A stretch of 64,000 bases of DNA from Kitasatospora xanthocidica (GTDB lineage: Bacteria; Actinomycetota; Actinomycetes; Streptomycetales; Streptomycetaceae): assembly GCF_014656195.1 (NCBI RefSeq), contig NZ_BNBY01000003.1, positions 392,903 to 456,902 on the forward strand, given 5' to 3'. The notes beneath the pieces are model-generated. The model ran no database searches and had not been told where the DNA came from. It was given only the letters and a program-made list of their open reading frames with translations. Positions 1 through 8,754 of the stretch are shown here, piece after piece (positions within the stretch are counted from its first letter, which is position 1; the number at the start of each line of letters is the position of its first letter). The translations under genes and the position numbers were made by a program.

Positions 1-524
1 GGGTGGCCGGCGGGGTGGACTTCCTCGTGGACCACTGGGCCGCCCGGCACCTGCTCTCGCGCCATTACCCGAAACCGCAGGCCATCGCCGAGGCCGCGAC
101 CGACCTCACCGCGGCGGACGCCTGCCTGTCCCCGCGCAACCGGGACCACCTGCGCTTCGTGGCCGAACAGGCCGTGCGGTTCGCCCGCCTCAGCCGCGAC
201 CTGGTGGACCGACACCCCGACCCCGAGGAGCTGTTCGCCGAGGAACGCACGCTGATCCTGCTCAACCGGCTCTCCGCCGAGCTGTTCAGCATGTCCGCGG
301 TGCTGGCCAACGCCGCCCGACTGCACGGCGAGGGCACCGGACCGGCCCAGGACCTCGCCGACGTGTTCTGCACCGAAGCACGCCACCGTATGGCGGACGC
401 CCAGCGGCGCCTGGCCGACACCGACGGACCCGACCACGCCGGCGCCTGTGCGCAGTGGCTTCACGGCGACGGCCTGGAGTTCCTGCTCCGCGACACCGTC
501 ACCGCCACCCCACCCGCCCGCTGA
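1..524 (+). CDS. acyl-CoA dehydrogenase, C-terminal part (cut by window edge)
   Basis: The frame is open to the left edge, so this is the last ~173 residues of a gene that starts upstream; the GTG at position 3 is probably internal. The sequence is an all-helical bundle with an ERTLILLNRLSAELFSMSAVL core, typical of the C-terminal dimerisation/FAD-contact bundle of acyl-CoA dehydrogenases. The catalytic region lies outside the window. It is followed 83 bp later by a condensation domain, so it probably desaturates an acyl or aminoacyl thioester for the peptide pathway. That role is inferred from context; the family assignment rests only on the tail. Confidence 0.6.
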   Translation, partial: VAGGVDFLVDHWAARHLLSRHYPKPQAIAEAATDLTAADACLSPRNRDHLRFVAEQAVRFARLSRDLVDRHPDPEELFAEERTLILLNRLSAELFSMSAVLANAARLHGEGTGPAQDLADVFCTEARHRMADAQRRLADTDGPDHAGACAQWLHGDGLEFLLRDTVTATPPAR

Positions 525-607
525 GCAGGTGGTGTCCGAGGCCGCCACCAGCCCCCAGCCACCAGCCCGCACACCGAACGACCACCGACCCGGAAAGGGC
601 CGCGCCG

Positions 608-1984
608 ATGTTCAACCTCTCCCGCTCCCAGGAGATCGTCTGGCTGCACGAGGAACTCTTCCCCGAGAGCCGCGCCTACAACTTCACCGCCTCGCTCGAC
701 CTGCGCGGCCCGCTGGACGAGCCGGCCCTGCGGCAGAGCCTGGCGATCGTGCTCGCCCGCCACGAGGCCTTCCGCCTCGAACTCGATCCCGAGGACTTTC
801 CACCGAAGCAGCGGGTGAACGGCACCTGCGCACCGCGCTACCGCACCGTGGACCTGACCGGTGACGAAGACCATGAGGCGGCCTTCGAGGCCCTGTGGCG
901 CGAGCAGCACGACGAGCCCTTCGACACCGCCGAGGCGCCCATGGTGCGGTGGAGCCTGATCAGGCTGGCCGAGGACCACCACCGGCTGCTTCACACCGAG
1001 CACCACCTGGTGCACGACGGCTGGTCCTTCGGCCTGGTCCTGCGCGACCTGTTCACCACGTACCGCGCGCTGGCCCAGGGCATCCCGGCCGACCTGCCCG
1101 AGCCCCGCTCCTACGTCGAGCACGTCCGCCGGTCAGTGGCCGCCGAGGAACAACCGGGCCACCAGGACGAAGCCCTGGCGTACTGGCGGGGCGCCCTGGA
1201 CGGCGCCGCCTTCGACCTGCCACTGCCCGGCCTGGCCGCCCCGGGACGGGTCCGCGACATCCCGCACGGCGACCAACTGCGCCAACTGCTGGAGCCCGAG
1301 CTGGCCGAGCGCCTGCGGACCGCCGCCCGCCGCGATGGACACACCCCGTTCTCAGTGCTGCTCACCCTCTTCGCGGAGCTGCTGCGCAGGCAGAGCGGCC
1401 GGTCCGACCTGGTGATCGGCAGCGCGGTGGGCAACCGCCCGCCCGGCTTCGAGGAGAGCGTCGGGATGTTCGTCAACACCATCCCACTGCGCATCCGCCT
1501 CCACCCCGACGACAGTGCGCTGAACGCGGTCGACGAGGTCACCGAGGTCCTGATCCGCTCGCTGCCGCACCAGGGCGTCCCGGTCCAGGACCTGGCCCGC
1601 GAACTCGGAGAACACTCCGGCACCGGCCTGGACAACCCACTGTTCCACGTCATGTTCAGCGCGCACGACGCGCCGATCCCGCACGTCGAGGGGCTGAACC
1701 TCGAGGTGTCGATCCACGAGGCGTTCAACACCGGTACCTCCCGTTTCGCCCTCGACGTGGTACTGATCCCCGACTCCCGCCGGACCGTCAACACCCGGTC
1801 GGGCCGCGGCGGCATGCTGCTGATCTGGGACTACGCCACCGACCTGTACGACGGCCCCCGGATCGCTGAATTGCAGCGGCAGTTCACCGCGCTGCTGGAG
1901 GCCTACCTCGCCGACACCGCGACCGGCCTCGCAGCGCTCACCACAACCGGCCTCGCAGCACTCACCGCAGCAGCCGACGGCTGA
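608..1984 (+). CDS. stand-alone NRPS condensation domain protein
   Basis: A 458-residue protein that is a single condensation domain, joining two carrier-bound substrates by an amide bond. The ATG at 608 was chosen because a GGAAAGGG ribosome site precedes it and the family's first motif (LSRSQEIVWL) starts at residue 4. The catalytic HHxxxDG is intact as HHLVHDG at residues 132-138. The C4/C5 region (VGNRPP, then GMFVNTIPLRI) and an HQGVPVQ version of the C6 motif follow. No adenylation or carrier domain is fused, so it must work in trans with the adenylation-carrier protein 35 bp downstream. The C-terminus carries a duplicated TGLAALT heptad (positions ~1921-1968), probably a slippage product. 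Confidence 0.88.
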   Translation: MFNLSRSQEIVWLHEELFPESRAYNFTASLDLRGPLDEPALRQSLAIVLARHEAFRLELDPEDFPPKQRVNGTCAPRYRTVDLTGDEDHEAAFEALWREQHDEPFDTAEAPMVRWSLIRLAEDHHRLLHTEHHLVHDGWSFGLVLRDLFTTYRALAQGIPADLPEPRSYVEHVRRSVAAEEQPGHQDEALAYWRGALDGAAFDLPLPGLAAPGRVRDIPHGDQLRQLLEPELAERLRTAARRDGHTPFSVLLTLFAELLRRQSGRSDLVIGSAVGNRPPGFEESVGMFVNTIPLRIRLHPDDSALNAVDEVTEVLIRSLPHQGVPVQDLARELGEHSGTGLDNPLFHVMFSAHDAPIPHVEGLNLEVSIHEAFNTGTSRFALDVVLIPDSRRTVNTRSGRGGMLLIWDYATDLYDGPRIAELQRQFTALLEAYLADTATGLAALTTTGLAALTAAADG

Positions 1985-2019
1985 CCCCACCACCCCGAAC
2001 CATGCCCCGAGGAGACGAG

Positions 2020-3900
2020 ATGACTTCCCACGAACCGACCGGCCACCAGCCGCCCAGCATCGCCTGGGGAGGTGAGCCCGCGCCCGCTCCCGCACCGGGG
2101 TCGGGACCACTCGAGTGGTTCGACAGCTGGCTGGCCGAGCAGCCCGACGCCCCGGCGGTCGTGGACGGCACCGTCACCTGGAGCTACCGCGAGCTCGACC
2201 AGGCCTCCGCCCGGATCGTGCGGGCCCTCGGCGACCGGGTCACCCGCGGCGAGTTGGTGGGAGTCTGCCTGGAACGTTCCGCGCTGCTGGTGGCCGCGGC
2301 GGTCGCGTTGGCCAGGATCGACGCGGTCTATCTCTCCCTCGGCGCGCAGCCGGGGGCCGCGCGGGTGGAATCGATCACCGAGGACGCCGGCATCAGCTGC
2401 CTGGTCACCGACGGCACCACCACCCCGCCACCCGGCTGGACCGTTGCGCCGGCCGACGCGGTGGACGGGCTCGTGGTCGCTCTGCGCGGCGGACGGGCGA
2501 ACGGTGCGCCCAGCGATGCCTTCTGCGCCGTCACCACCTCGGGCAGCACCGGCAAACCCAAGATCGCACTGCTGCCGCAGGGGGCGATGGCCAACCTGGT
2601 CCGCTGGACCTGCGACCGGCTCGAGATCGGTCCCGAGTCCCGGGTGGGCCTCTTCGTCGGCACCACCTTCGACGCGCACCTCAAGGAGTTGTGGGAGGCG
2701 TTGTCGTCGGGCGCCACCTTGCACGTCGCGCCCGAGGACGCCCGCGGCTCGACGGCCGAACTGTTCCAGTGGTGGCAGGAGTCCGGCCTCACCCACTGCC
2801 TGCTGCCGACCCCGCTCGCCGACCTCGCCTTCACCCAGCCGTGGCCCGCCGGCCTGGCCATGCGCCACATCCTGGTGGGCGGCGACCGGATGCGGGTGCG
2901 GCCGCCCGCGCAGTGCGCGGCGGTCGTGCACAACGTGTACGGTCCCGCCGAGGCCACCGTGCTCACCACCACCCACCGCCTGCGACCCCACAGCGACGAC
3001 CCGACCGCCGTCGTGCCGATCGGACGGCCGCTGACCGGTTACGCCGTCTTCATCACCGACGAGGACGGCCGGATCCTGCCCAGGGGACATGCCGGAGAGG
3101 TCCGGATCGGCGGTGCGGGCCTGGCGCTCGGCTACGTGGACCCGCAGCGGACCGCCGAACGCTTCGTGCCGGCCCCCGCAGGCCAACCGTACGTGGACCG
3201 TGTCTACCGGACCGGCGACAAGGCGGTGATGCGCGCCGACGGCCCGCTGGAATTCCTCGGCCGCATGGACGACCAGGTGAAGATCAGCGGCGCGCGGATC
3301 GAACCGGCCGAGGTCGAGGCCGCCCTGGAAACCCACGACTCGGTCCGGCGCGCCGTCGTGGTCCCGTACCAGGGCACCGGCGGCGGCCTACGGCTGGCCG
3401 CCTTCCTCCTGCTCGCCGAAGGGGCGCAGGCCGACGAGGACGCCGTGCTGGCCGCCGCCCGCGCCCGGGTACTGAAGCAAGCGGTGCCCGCCACGGTCCG
3501 CTTCGTCGACGCGTTCCCGCTGAACGCCAACGGCAAAGTCGACCGCACACTGCTCGCCCGGCAGGCCGCCCCCGCAGCGTCCACCGCACCTGGGGTGTCC
3601 ACCGCACCTGGGGTGTCCACCGCACCTGGGGCGGCGCCGACCCGGCAGACCCCGCCGGCAGAGGACACCGAAGCGTTCCTCCTCGCGGCCTGCCGCCGGC
3701 TGCTCGACCAGCCCGACCTCACGCCCGCCGACAACTTCGCCGAATCGGGCGGGACTTCGCTGGCCGTCGCGCGCTTGATCGCGCTGATCGAGAGCACCTA
3801 CCCGATCCGGGTCAAGGCCGCAGAGGTCATGCGCCAGCCCGACCTGGCAGCCCTGGCTGACCTGGTCGCCACCCGCCGCGCGGCGTCGGCGCGCGGCTGA
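2020..3900 (+). CDS. NRPS adenylation-peptidyl carrier didomain
   Basis: A 626-residue protein that activates an amino or related acid as its adenylate and loads it on its own carrier. The ATG at 2020 is preferred over the one at 2002 because GAGGAG (2009-2014) lies 5 nt before it. A3 is TTSGSTGKPK (residues 172-181), A5 NVYGPAEATV, A7 YRTGDK, A8 around GRMDDQVKISGARIEPAE and A10 NANGKVDR. The carrier motif GGTSL places the phosphopantetheine on Ser580. The linker between domains holds three copies of STAPGV. By hand alignment to GrsA the pocket reads D-A-K-L-L-G-V-V-L; Lys at the third position is unusual and I do not assign a substrate. It is the natural partner of the stand-alone condensation domain upstream. 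Confidence 0.9.
   Translation: MTSHEPTGHQPPSIAWGGEPAPAPAPGSGPLEWFDSWLAEQPDAPAVVDGTVTWSYRELDQASARIVRALGDRVTRGELVGVCLERSALLVAAAVALARIDAVYLSLGAQPGAARVESITEDAGISCLVTDGTTTPPPGWTVAPADAVDGLVVALRGGRANGAPSDAFCAVTTSGSTGKPKIALLPQGAMANLVRWTCDRLEIGPESRVGLFVGTTFDAHLKELWEALSSGATLHVAPEDARGSTAELFQWWQESGLTHCLLPTPLADLAFTQPWPAGLAMRHILVGGDRMRVRPPAQCAAVVHNVYGPAEATVLTTTHRLRPHSDDPTAVVPIGRPLTGYAVFITDEDGRILPRGHAGEVRIGGAGLALGYVDPQRTAERFVPAPAGQPYVDRVYRTGDKAVMRADGPLEFLGRMDDQVKISGARIEPAEVEAALETHDSVRRAVVVPYQGTGGGLRLAAFLLLAEGAQADEDAVLAAARARVLKQAVPATVRFVDAFPLNANGKVDRTLLARQAAPAASTAPGVSTAPGVSTAPGAAPTRQTPPAEDTEAFLLAACRRLLDQPDLTPADNFAESGGTSLAVARLIALIESTYPIRVKAAEVMRQPDLAALADLVATRRAASARG
3579..3632 (+). repeat. 18-bp tandem repeat in the A-PCP linker (3 copies)
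   Basis: Three head-to-tail 18-bp units starting GTCCACCGCACC, at 3579-3596, 3597-3614 and 3615-3632. The first two are identical and the third differs only in its last base. In frame they encode repeats of STAPGV, a flexible Pro/Ala linker between the adenylation and carrier domains. Confidence 0.95.
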
Positions 3901-3945
3901 ACACTCCCGCCACCACCGCCCACCCGCCCCCTGAGAGGACCTTCC

Positions 3946-5319
3946 GTGGACCGCCCCACCCTGACCGAGCAGTACCTGGCCGAACTGAGCGAAAGCACAG
4001 CCACCGCAGCCGAACTGCTCGGTCGTGCACAGCACGACACCCTGCTCACCATCGACTACGAGAACCGCTTCCTGCCCCGCCCGCTCTTCCTCGGCCACGA
4101 AGAGCGAGAGCAGCTGATGGAAGATCTGGAAACGCTCCACACCGCGCTGTTCAGCCTGCCCGACAGGCTCTTCGACGGCGACCTCGGCGCGTTCGCCCGG
4201 GCCGTCGGCATGACCGAGACCCAGATCGAGGTGATCCTGCGCAGCCGGGGCGCCAGCGCGACCCGCATGGCCCGTACGGATCTGTGCGTCGACGACAGCG
4301 GATTCAAGGTCATGGAAGTCAACATGACCAGCTCGCTCGGCGGCATGGGCAACGGCGTGATGGCCCAGGCCCTGCTGGAACACCCGCTCCTCGCCGGCTT
4401 CGCCGCCCGGCACGGCCTCGGCTTCGCCGACACCGCCAGGGAACTGCTGCACACCATGTACGCCGCCACCGGGTTCGACCCACGATCCCGGCCGGTCATC
4501 GCGGTCGCCGACTGGCCGAGCAGCTACCTGAGCGGCTGGGCCGCCTTCCTGGAGGAGTTCTGCGCCCATCTTCAGGCACTGGGCGCGGACGCACACCCCT
4601 GCCACATCGGCCAGCTCGACTACCGCGACGGCCGGGTCTGGCTCGGCGACCGGGCCGTCGACATCATCCACCGGATCTTCCTCGCCGAGGACCTGCTCGA
4701 ATCCCCCGAAGCCCCGGCGCTGATGGACCAGGTCGTCCGCGCCGCCGCAGCCGACCAGGTGAAGCTGTTCGTCCCGCTGGACGCAGAGCTCTACGCCAGC
4801 AAGACCACACTCGCGATGCTCTCGGACGAGAACAACCGGCACCTGTTCAGCACCGAGGAGCTGGCGGCGTTCGACCGCATCCTGCCCTGGACCCGAACCG
4901 TCCGGCCCGGCACAGTGACGCTGGAGAGCGGACAAACGGTGGAACTACTCGACTACGCCCGGGCCAACCGAAACGACCTCGTACTCAAACCGACGGTACT
5001 GCACGGTGGCAACGGTGTGGTCCTCGGCGGGGACGTGACCGAGGAGAGCTGGGCCGCGCACCTCGACGCGGCGCTCGGCAAGCCCTACATAGTGCAGCGC
5101 CGGATCCGCCCGGTCACCGAGCTGTTCCCGGACGAGAACGGCCAGTTGCAGCCATGGCTGCCGGTCTGGGGCGTGTTCACCATGGCGCGCGGCTTCGCCG
5201 GCATCATGGCCCGCGCCACCCCCCTGGAAGCCAACGTCGGCGTGGTCAACATCACCAACGGAGCACACGCCGGCACCGGACTGTACGAGCTGCCACCCCG
5301 CGAGCGCACCGACGAGTAA
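3946..5319 (+). CDS. ATP-grasp ligase, glutathionylspermidine-synthase-like
   Basis: A 457-residue protein with an ATP-grasp fold near the C-terminus: DLVLKPTVLHGGNGVVLG supplies the nucleotide-binding Lys and Gly-rich loop, followed by YIVQRRI and a late Asn-rich VVNITNG segment. The N-terminal half has RTDLCVDDSGFKVMEVNMTS, resembling pre-ATP-grasp domains of circularly permuted carboxylate-amine ligases. Such enzymes activate a carboxylate as acyl-phosphate and join it to an amine. The start is GTG at 3946 behind GAGAGGA (3933-3939). It lies 45 bp after the didomain in the same orientation and closes the peptide locus, so it may ligate or cap the peptide (inference). An M-box follows, so transcription probably ends soon after. 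Confidence 0.7.
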   Translation: MDRPTLTEQYLAELSESTATAAELLGRAQHDTLLTIDYENRFLPRPLFLGHEEREQLMEDLETLHTALFSLPDRLFDGDLGAFARAVGMTETQIEVILRSRGASATRMARTDLCVDDSGFKVMEVNMTSSLGGMGNGVMAQALLEHPLLAGFAARHGLGFADTARELLHTMYAATGFDPRSRPVIAVADWPSSYLSGWAAFLEEFCAHLQALGADAHPCHIGQLDYRDGRVWLGDRAVDIIHRIFLAEDLLESPEAPALMDQVVRAAAADQVKLFVPLDAELYASKTTLAMLSDENNRHLFSTEELAAFDRILPWTRTVRPGTVTLESGQTVELLDYARANRNDLVLKPTVLHGGNGVVLGGDVTEESWAAHLDAALGKPYIVQRRIRPVTELFPDENGQLQPWLPVWGVFTMARGFAGIMARATPLEANVGVVNITNGAHAGTGLYELPPRERTDE

Positions 5320-5378
5320 CCGTCAAGGATTGGGCTGCATGGTCGGCCGGGCCTTATCATGGGCGCGGTTTGAACAGA

Positions 5379-5541
5379 CACCTCGTTCGGTGAGGCGTCT
5401 TCACGGACACAGGCCACTGATCCGACGACGTCGAGAGACGCCCAGGGTCAGGACAGATCCTCCCGACCTAAGGGTTGATCCGAAGTGGCTTCCGCCCGAC
5501 CGGGCCGGACACGCCGTGGAGTGCCAAAGCTCTGACGAGTT
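5379..5541 (+). ncRNA. M-box (ykoK-type) magnesium riboswitch
   Basis: The leader matches the conserved core of the M-box family in order: CGGTGAGGCG (5388-5397), ACACAGGCCACTG (5407-5419), GTCGAGAGACGCC (5430-5442), GGGTCA (5445-5450), GACCTAAGGG (5465-5474) and GTGCCAAAGCTC then ACGAG (5521-5539). The closing stem pairs CTCGT (5382-5386) with ACGAG (5535-5539). M-box RNAs bind several Mg2+ ions and switch off downstream Mg2+ uptake genes when Mg2+ is plentiful. The next genes encode an MgtE-N/CBS protein and an NRAMP-like transporter, as expected for this class. Assignment is by eye against remembered consensus. Confidence 0.88.
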
Positions 5542-5549
5542 GGGGTGCG

Positions 5550-5570
5550 CCGGGACGTCGTCCCGGTTTC
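5550..5570 (+). terminator. hairpin directly after the M-box, possible expression platform
   Basis: A perfect 7-bp stem CCGGGAC/GTCCCGG (5550-5556 with 5560-5566), loop GTC, followed by TTTCCCCTT. It starts 10 nt after the riboswitch closing stem, where an intrinsic terminator would act. The T-run is short, as is usual at this GC content, so it may instead act as a pause or Rho-linked element. Confidence 0.5.
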
Positions 5571-5876
5571 CCCTTGCCGCGCCGCCGCGACACCGATGTT
5601 CGCGGCCGGGACCGGGAGGAGGCGAGTTGGACAGTAGTCCGGGCCATAGTCGGCCCTTCACCGTGTTGTCCTCGTTGTCCTCGCCGTCGTTCCGCGGCCA
5701 GGGACAGCCTGTCCACCCCTGACCTCACCGGACTGCCGCCGTTCCCGCCCCGCGTTGCCGGGACAGGGTGCTCCCGTGCGTGCGGACCGGCCGAGCGCCG
5801 CTGCGGTCAGGGGCGGACAGGCGCGTTCCGGGCTGCCCGCCGCCCCGGTCCCGCCGGGGCCCAGGGGGTGTTCCTC

Positions 5877-7244
5877 GTGGCCGCTGCCACTCTGCTCATG
5901 TCCGCCACGGCCCGGCTGCGCGACCGGAAGGTCGACGCCGAGCGCCGTACCACCGTCTCCCGGACCGTCCGTTCCTCGCTGGTGTCCGTCGCCGGGCTGA
6001 TCGGCGGCCAGGTCGCCAACCAGGCCGGCGAGGAGGTCGGCCGCGTCGTCGACGTGGTCGCCCGTCTCTACGGGCCCGAGCCCTATCCGCCGGTCACCGG
6101 CCTGATCATCCGAATAGGCCGCCGACGCGCCTTCGTCGCCGCCGGCGCCGTCGACCGCGTCCTGCCCGGCCGGGTGCGACTGCGCACCGCCCGCCTGGAC
6201 CTGCGGGAGTTCAACCGCCGGCCCGGCGAGGTCCTGCTCGCCCGCGACGTGATGGACCACCAGCTCGTCGACGTCGACGGTGTCCAGGTCACCCGCGCCG
6301 CCGACCTCTACCTGACGCCGCTCGCCGACCGTACCGTCCTGGTCGGCGTCGACGTCTCCCTGCCCACCCTGCTGCGTCGGCTCGGCCCGCGCCGTTGGCA
6401 GGTCCGCCCCACCCCGGAGCGCGTCCTGGACTGGCAGTCCGTCGCCCCGTTCGGCGAGCAGGCCACCCACGGGCCCGCCGAGGTGAGGCTGCGCGCCTCC
6501 CGGTCCGCCCTGCACCAGCTGCGTCCGGCGGACCTCGCCGACATCCTGGAGGACCTGGGCCGGCACGAGCGCCAGCAACTGCTCGGCTGGTTGGAGCCGG
6601 AGCAGGCCGCGGACGCGTTGGAGGAGATGGAGCCGGCCGAGCTGGAGAACCTGCTCCGCGAGGCACCACCCGAGCACGCTGCCCGTCTGGTGGACGAGAT
6701 GGAGCCCGACGAGGCCGCCGACGCCCTGCGCGACCTCGACCCCGGCGAGCGCGAAGCCCTGCTGACCCGCATGCCCGCCCCCGAAGCGGCCGAGCTGCGC
6801 ACCCTGCTCACCCACCGCGAGGGAACGGCCGGCGGCGCGATGACCACCCTGCTGGTCACCGCCCGTCCGACCGAGACCGTCGCCGCGGTACGGGCGAAGC
6901 TGGCCGAGCAGGCCGAGCACCGCACCGAGATCGACGCGGTCGCCGTCCTGGACGACGACGGCCGGCTGCTCGGCGACCTCCCGCTGTTCGACCTGGCCGT
7001 CGCCGAGGAAGGCGCCCTGGTCGCGGACCTGGTGGCCTGGCGCGAACAGTTCGGTGCGCCGGTCACCGTCCGGCCCGACACCCGCCTCGCCGAGGCCGCC
7101 GACCGGCTGGTCGCCGCCCGCGCCAGCTCCCTGCTCGTGGTCGACGACACCGGCCGCCCACTGGGCCGGGTCCTCGCCGACGACATCCTCGACTCGCTGC
7201 TGCCCGAGCGCGGGCGCCTGCACTTCCGGAGACTGCTCAAGTGA
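5877..7244 (+). CDS. MgtE N-domain/CBS protein without a membrane domain (Mg2+ sensor-like)
   Basis: A 455-residue soluble protein. A PRC-barrel-like segment spans residues ~36-110 (VAGLIGGQVANQAGEEVGRV). An MgtE N-terminal helical superhelix spans ~207-320, with repeats such as LRPADLADILEDL and EQAADALEEMEP. Two CBS motifs form ~322-455. In MgtE channels these two cytosolic modules sense Mg2+ and gate the pore; the pore domain is absent here. The GTG at 5877 is favoured because AGGGGG (5863-5868) sits 8 nt upstream; ATG 5898 is an alternative. Its TGA overlaps the GTG of the downstream transporter, indicating coupled translation, and the M-box lies ~335 nt upstream. I infer that it regulates the adjacent transporter. 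Confidence 0.85.
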   Translation: MAAATLLMSATARLRDRKVDAERRTTVSRTVRSSLVSVAGLIGGQVANQAGEEVGRVVDVVARLYGPEPYPPVTGLIIRIGRRRAFVAAGAVDRVLPGRVRLRTARLDLREFNRRPGEVLLARDVMDHQLVDVDGVQVTRAADLYLTPLADRTVLVGVDVSLPTLLRRLGPRRWQVRPTPERVLDWQSVAPFGEQATHGPAEVRLRASRSALHQLRPADLADILEDLGRHERQQLLGWLEPEQAADALEEMEPAELENLLREAPPEHAARLVDEMEPDEAADALRDLDPGEREALLTRMPAPEAAELRTLLTHREGTAGGAMTTLLVTARPTETVAAVRAKLAEQAEHRTEIDAVAVLDDDGRLLGDLPLFDLAVAEEGALVADLVAWREQFGAPVTVRPDTRLAEAADRLVAARASSLLVVDDTGRPLGRVLADDILDSLLPERGRLHFRRLLK

Positions 7245-8554
7245 CCCGCGACCTCGACACCGCTCCCACTCCAGCACCCGCCGCAACGCCTTCCCCGACC
7301 ACGACAACTCCGGTCCGCCGCAGGGGTTTTCGCCGCATCGCAGCCGTCGCGATGGTCGCCGGCCCCGGCCTGGTCGCCGCCAACGCGGGCAACGACGCCG
7401 CCGGCATCGCCACCTACGCCAGCGCCGGTTCCCAGTTCACCTACGGCACCCTGTTCTTCATGGTGCTGGTCACCATCGCCCTGGTCATGGTGCAGGAGAT
7501 GGCCGTCCGGCTCGGCGCCCACACCGGCAAGGGCCTGGGCGCGCTGATCCGCGAACAGTTCAGCCTGCGCCTGACCGCCCTCGCGGTCTTCTGCCTGCTG
7601 CTCGCCAACACCGGTCTGGTGGTGAGCGAGTTCGCCGGGATCGGCGCCGCCTTCGAGCTGCTCGGCGTCCCCAAGTGGGCGGTCGTCCCGCCCGCCGCCG
7701 TCCTGCTCTGGTCGCTGGTGCTGTTCGGCTCCTACAAGTGGGCCGAACGCATCTTCCTGATCATGTCGCTGGCGTTCTTCGCCTACCCCGTCGCGATGAT
7801 CCTCGGCCACCCGGACTGGGGGCAGGTCGGCGAGCACCTCGCCGTTCCCCACATGGAGCCGAGCAAGGACTTCATCCTGCTGGCCGTCGCCCTCATCGGC
7901 ACCACGGTCAGCCCGTACATGCAGTTCTACGCCGCCGCCGGGGTCGTCGACCGCGGCGCCAAGCCCGCCGACTACAAGCTGATCCGCGCCGACGCCGTCC
8001 TCGGCGCGGTCTTCGCCTGCGTGATCAGCCTGACCATCATCATCGCCACCGCCGCCGCGATCGGCGGCACCGGCCCCCTGGAGTCCGCCGCGCAGGCCGC
8101 CGAGGCCCTCACGCCGGTCGCCGGACACAGCGCCGAGCTGCTGTTCGCCTTCGGCCTGATCGGCGCCTCCGCCCTGGCCGGCGCCGTGGTGCCGCTCTCC
8201 GCGAGCTACGCCATCGGCGAGGCCGCCGGCGTCGAGCGCTCCGTCTCCCGCAGCTTCCGCGACGCCCCGCTGTTCCTCGGGGTGTTCACCGCCCAGATCG
8301 CGCTCGGCGCCATCGTCGCGCTCACCCCCGTGGACGTCATCCAGCTGCTCATCGGCACCCAGGTCCTCCAAGGCCTGATCAGCCCGATCGTCCTGGTCTA
8401 CCTCCTCGTCCTCACCAACCGCCGCTCCGTCCTCGGCGAGGCCGCCAACAGCCCCCGCTACCGCCTCGCGGCCACCACCGTGGTCGTAGGCGTGGCCGCC
8501 ATGTCGACGATCCTGCTCGCCCAGACCGTCCTCGGCTGGTTCGGCCTCGCCTGA
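7241..8554 (+). CDS. NRAMP-superfamily divalent cation transporter, predicted Mg2+-type
   Basis: A 437-residue polytopic protein with about 11 membrane spans and the NRAMP fold signatures GPGLVAAN and AGSQF. The first-helix metal motif, DPGN in Mn/Fe transporters, reads DAAG at residues 52-55, keeping Asp52 but losing the Asn. The sixth-helix MPH motif reads SPY at 224-226, so the soft Met ligand and the His are missing. Loss of Met with retention of Asp is known from NRAMP-related magnesium transporters. The GTG start at 7241 overlaps the stop of the MgtE-N/CBS gene by 4 nt. The M-box two genes upstream supports Mg2+ as substrate. Databases are likely to label such proteins as Mn/Fe transporters. 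Confidence 0.88.
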   Translation: MTRDLDTAPTPAPAATPSPTTTTPVRRRGFRRIAAVAMVAGPGLVAANAGNDAAGIATYASAGSQFTYGTLFFMVLVTIALVMVQEMAVRLGAHTGKGLGALIREQFSLRLTALAVFCLLLANTGLVVSEFAGIGAAFELLGVPKWAVVPPAAVLLWSLVLFGSYKWAERIFLIMSLAFFAYPVAMILGHPDWGQVGEHLAVPHMEPSKDFILLAVALIGTTVSPYMQFYAAAGVVDRGAKPADYKLIRADAVLGAVFACVISLTIIIATAAAIGGTGPLESAAQAAEALTPVAGHSAELLFAFGLIGASALAGAVVPLSASYAIGEAAGVERSVSRSFRDAPLFLGVFTAQIALGAIVALTPVDVIQLLIGTQVLQGLISPIVLVYLLVLTNRRSVLGEAANSPRYRLAATTVVVGVAAMSTILLAQTVLGWFGLA

Positions 8555-8711
8555 ACCCGCGCCCCCGCGCAACGCGAACCCTCAGGGAGGAACCACCATG
8601 CGCCGCTTCGCCCCGTTGCTGTCGTCCTTCCGGGCGTCCCGGGCATGTGGCGGCCCCTGGAGTCCGTCGTCCGCCACAGTTCGGACGAGGCCGCCAGGAG
8701 CCACCGGGGGT

Positions 8712-8743
8712 CACCCGGTGCCGGTGGCACGCGGCACCGGGTG
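8712..8743. terminator. bidirectional hairpin terminator
   Basis: A perfect 11-bp stem CACCCGGTGCC/GGCACCGGGTG (8712-8722 with 8733-8743) and a 10-nt loop. It lies between the convergent NRAMP-type gene and bL37 and can end transcription from both sides. Confidence 0.75.
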
Positions 8744-8754
8744 GGTCTGTCGGG

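Noticed and set aside
5475..5876. N-terminal extension of the MgtE-like protein
   Set aside because: The frame is open back to 5475, but this lies inside the M-box and reads Pro/Arg-rich text unlike the family.
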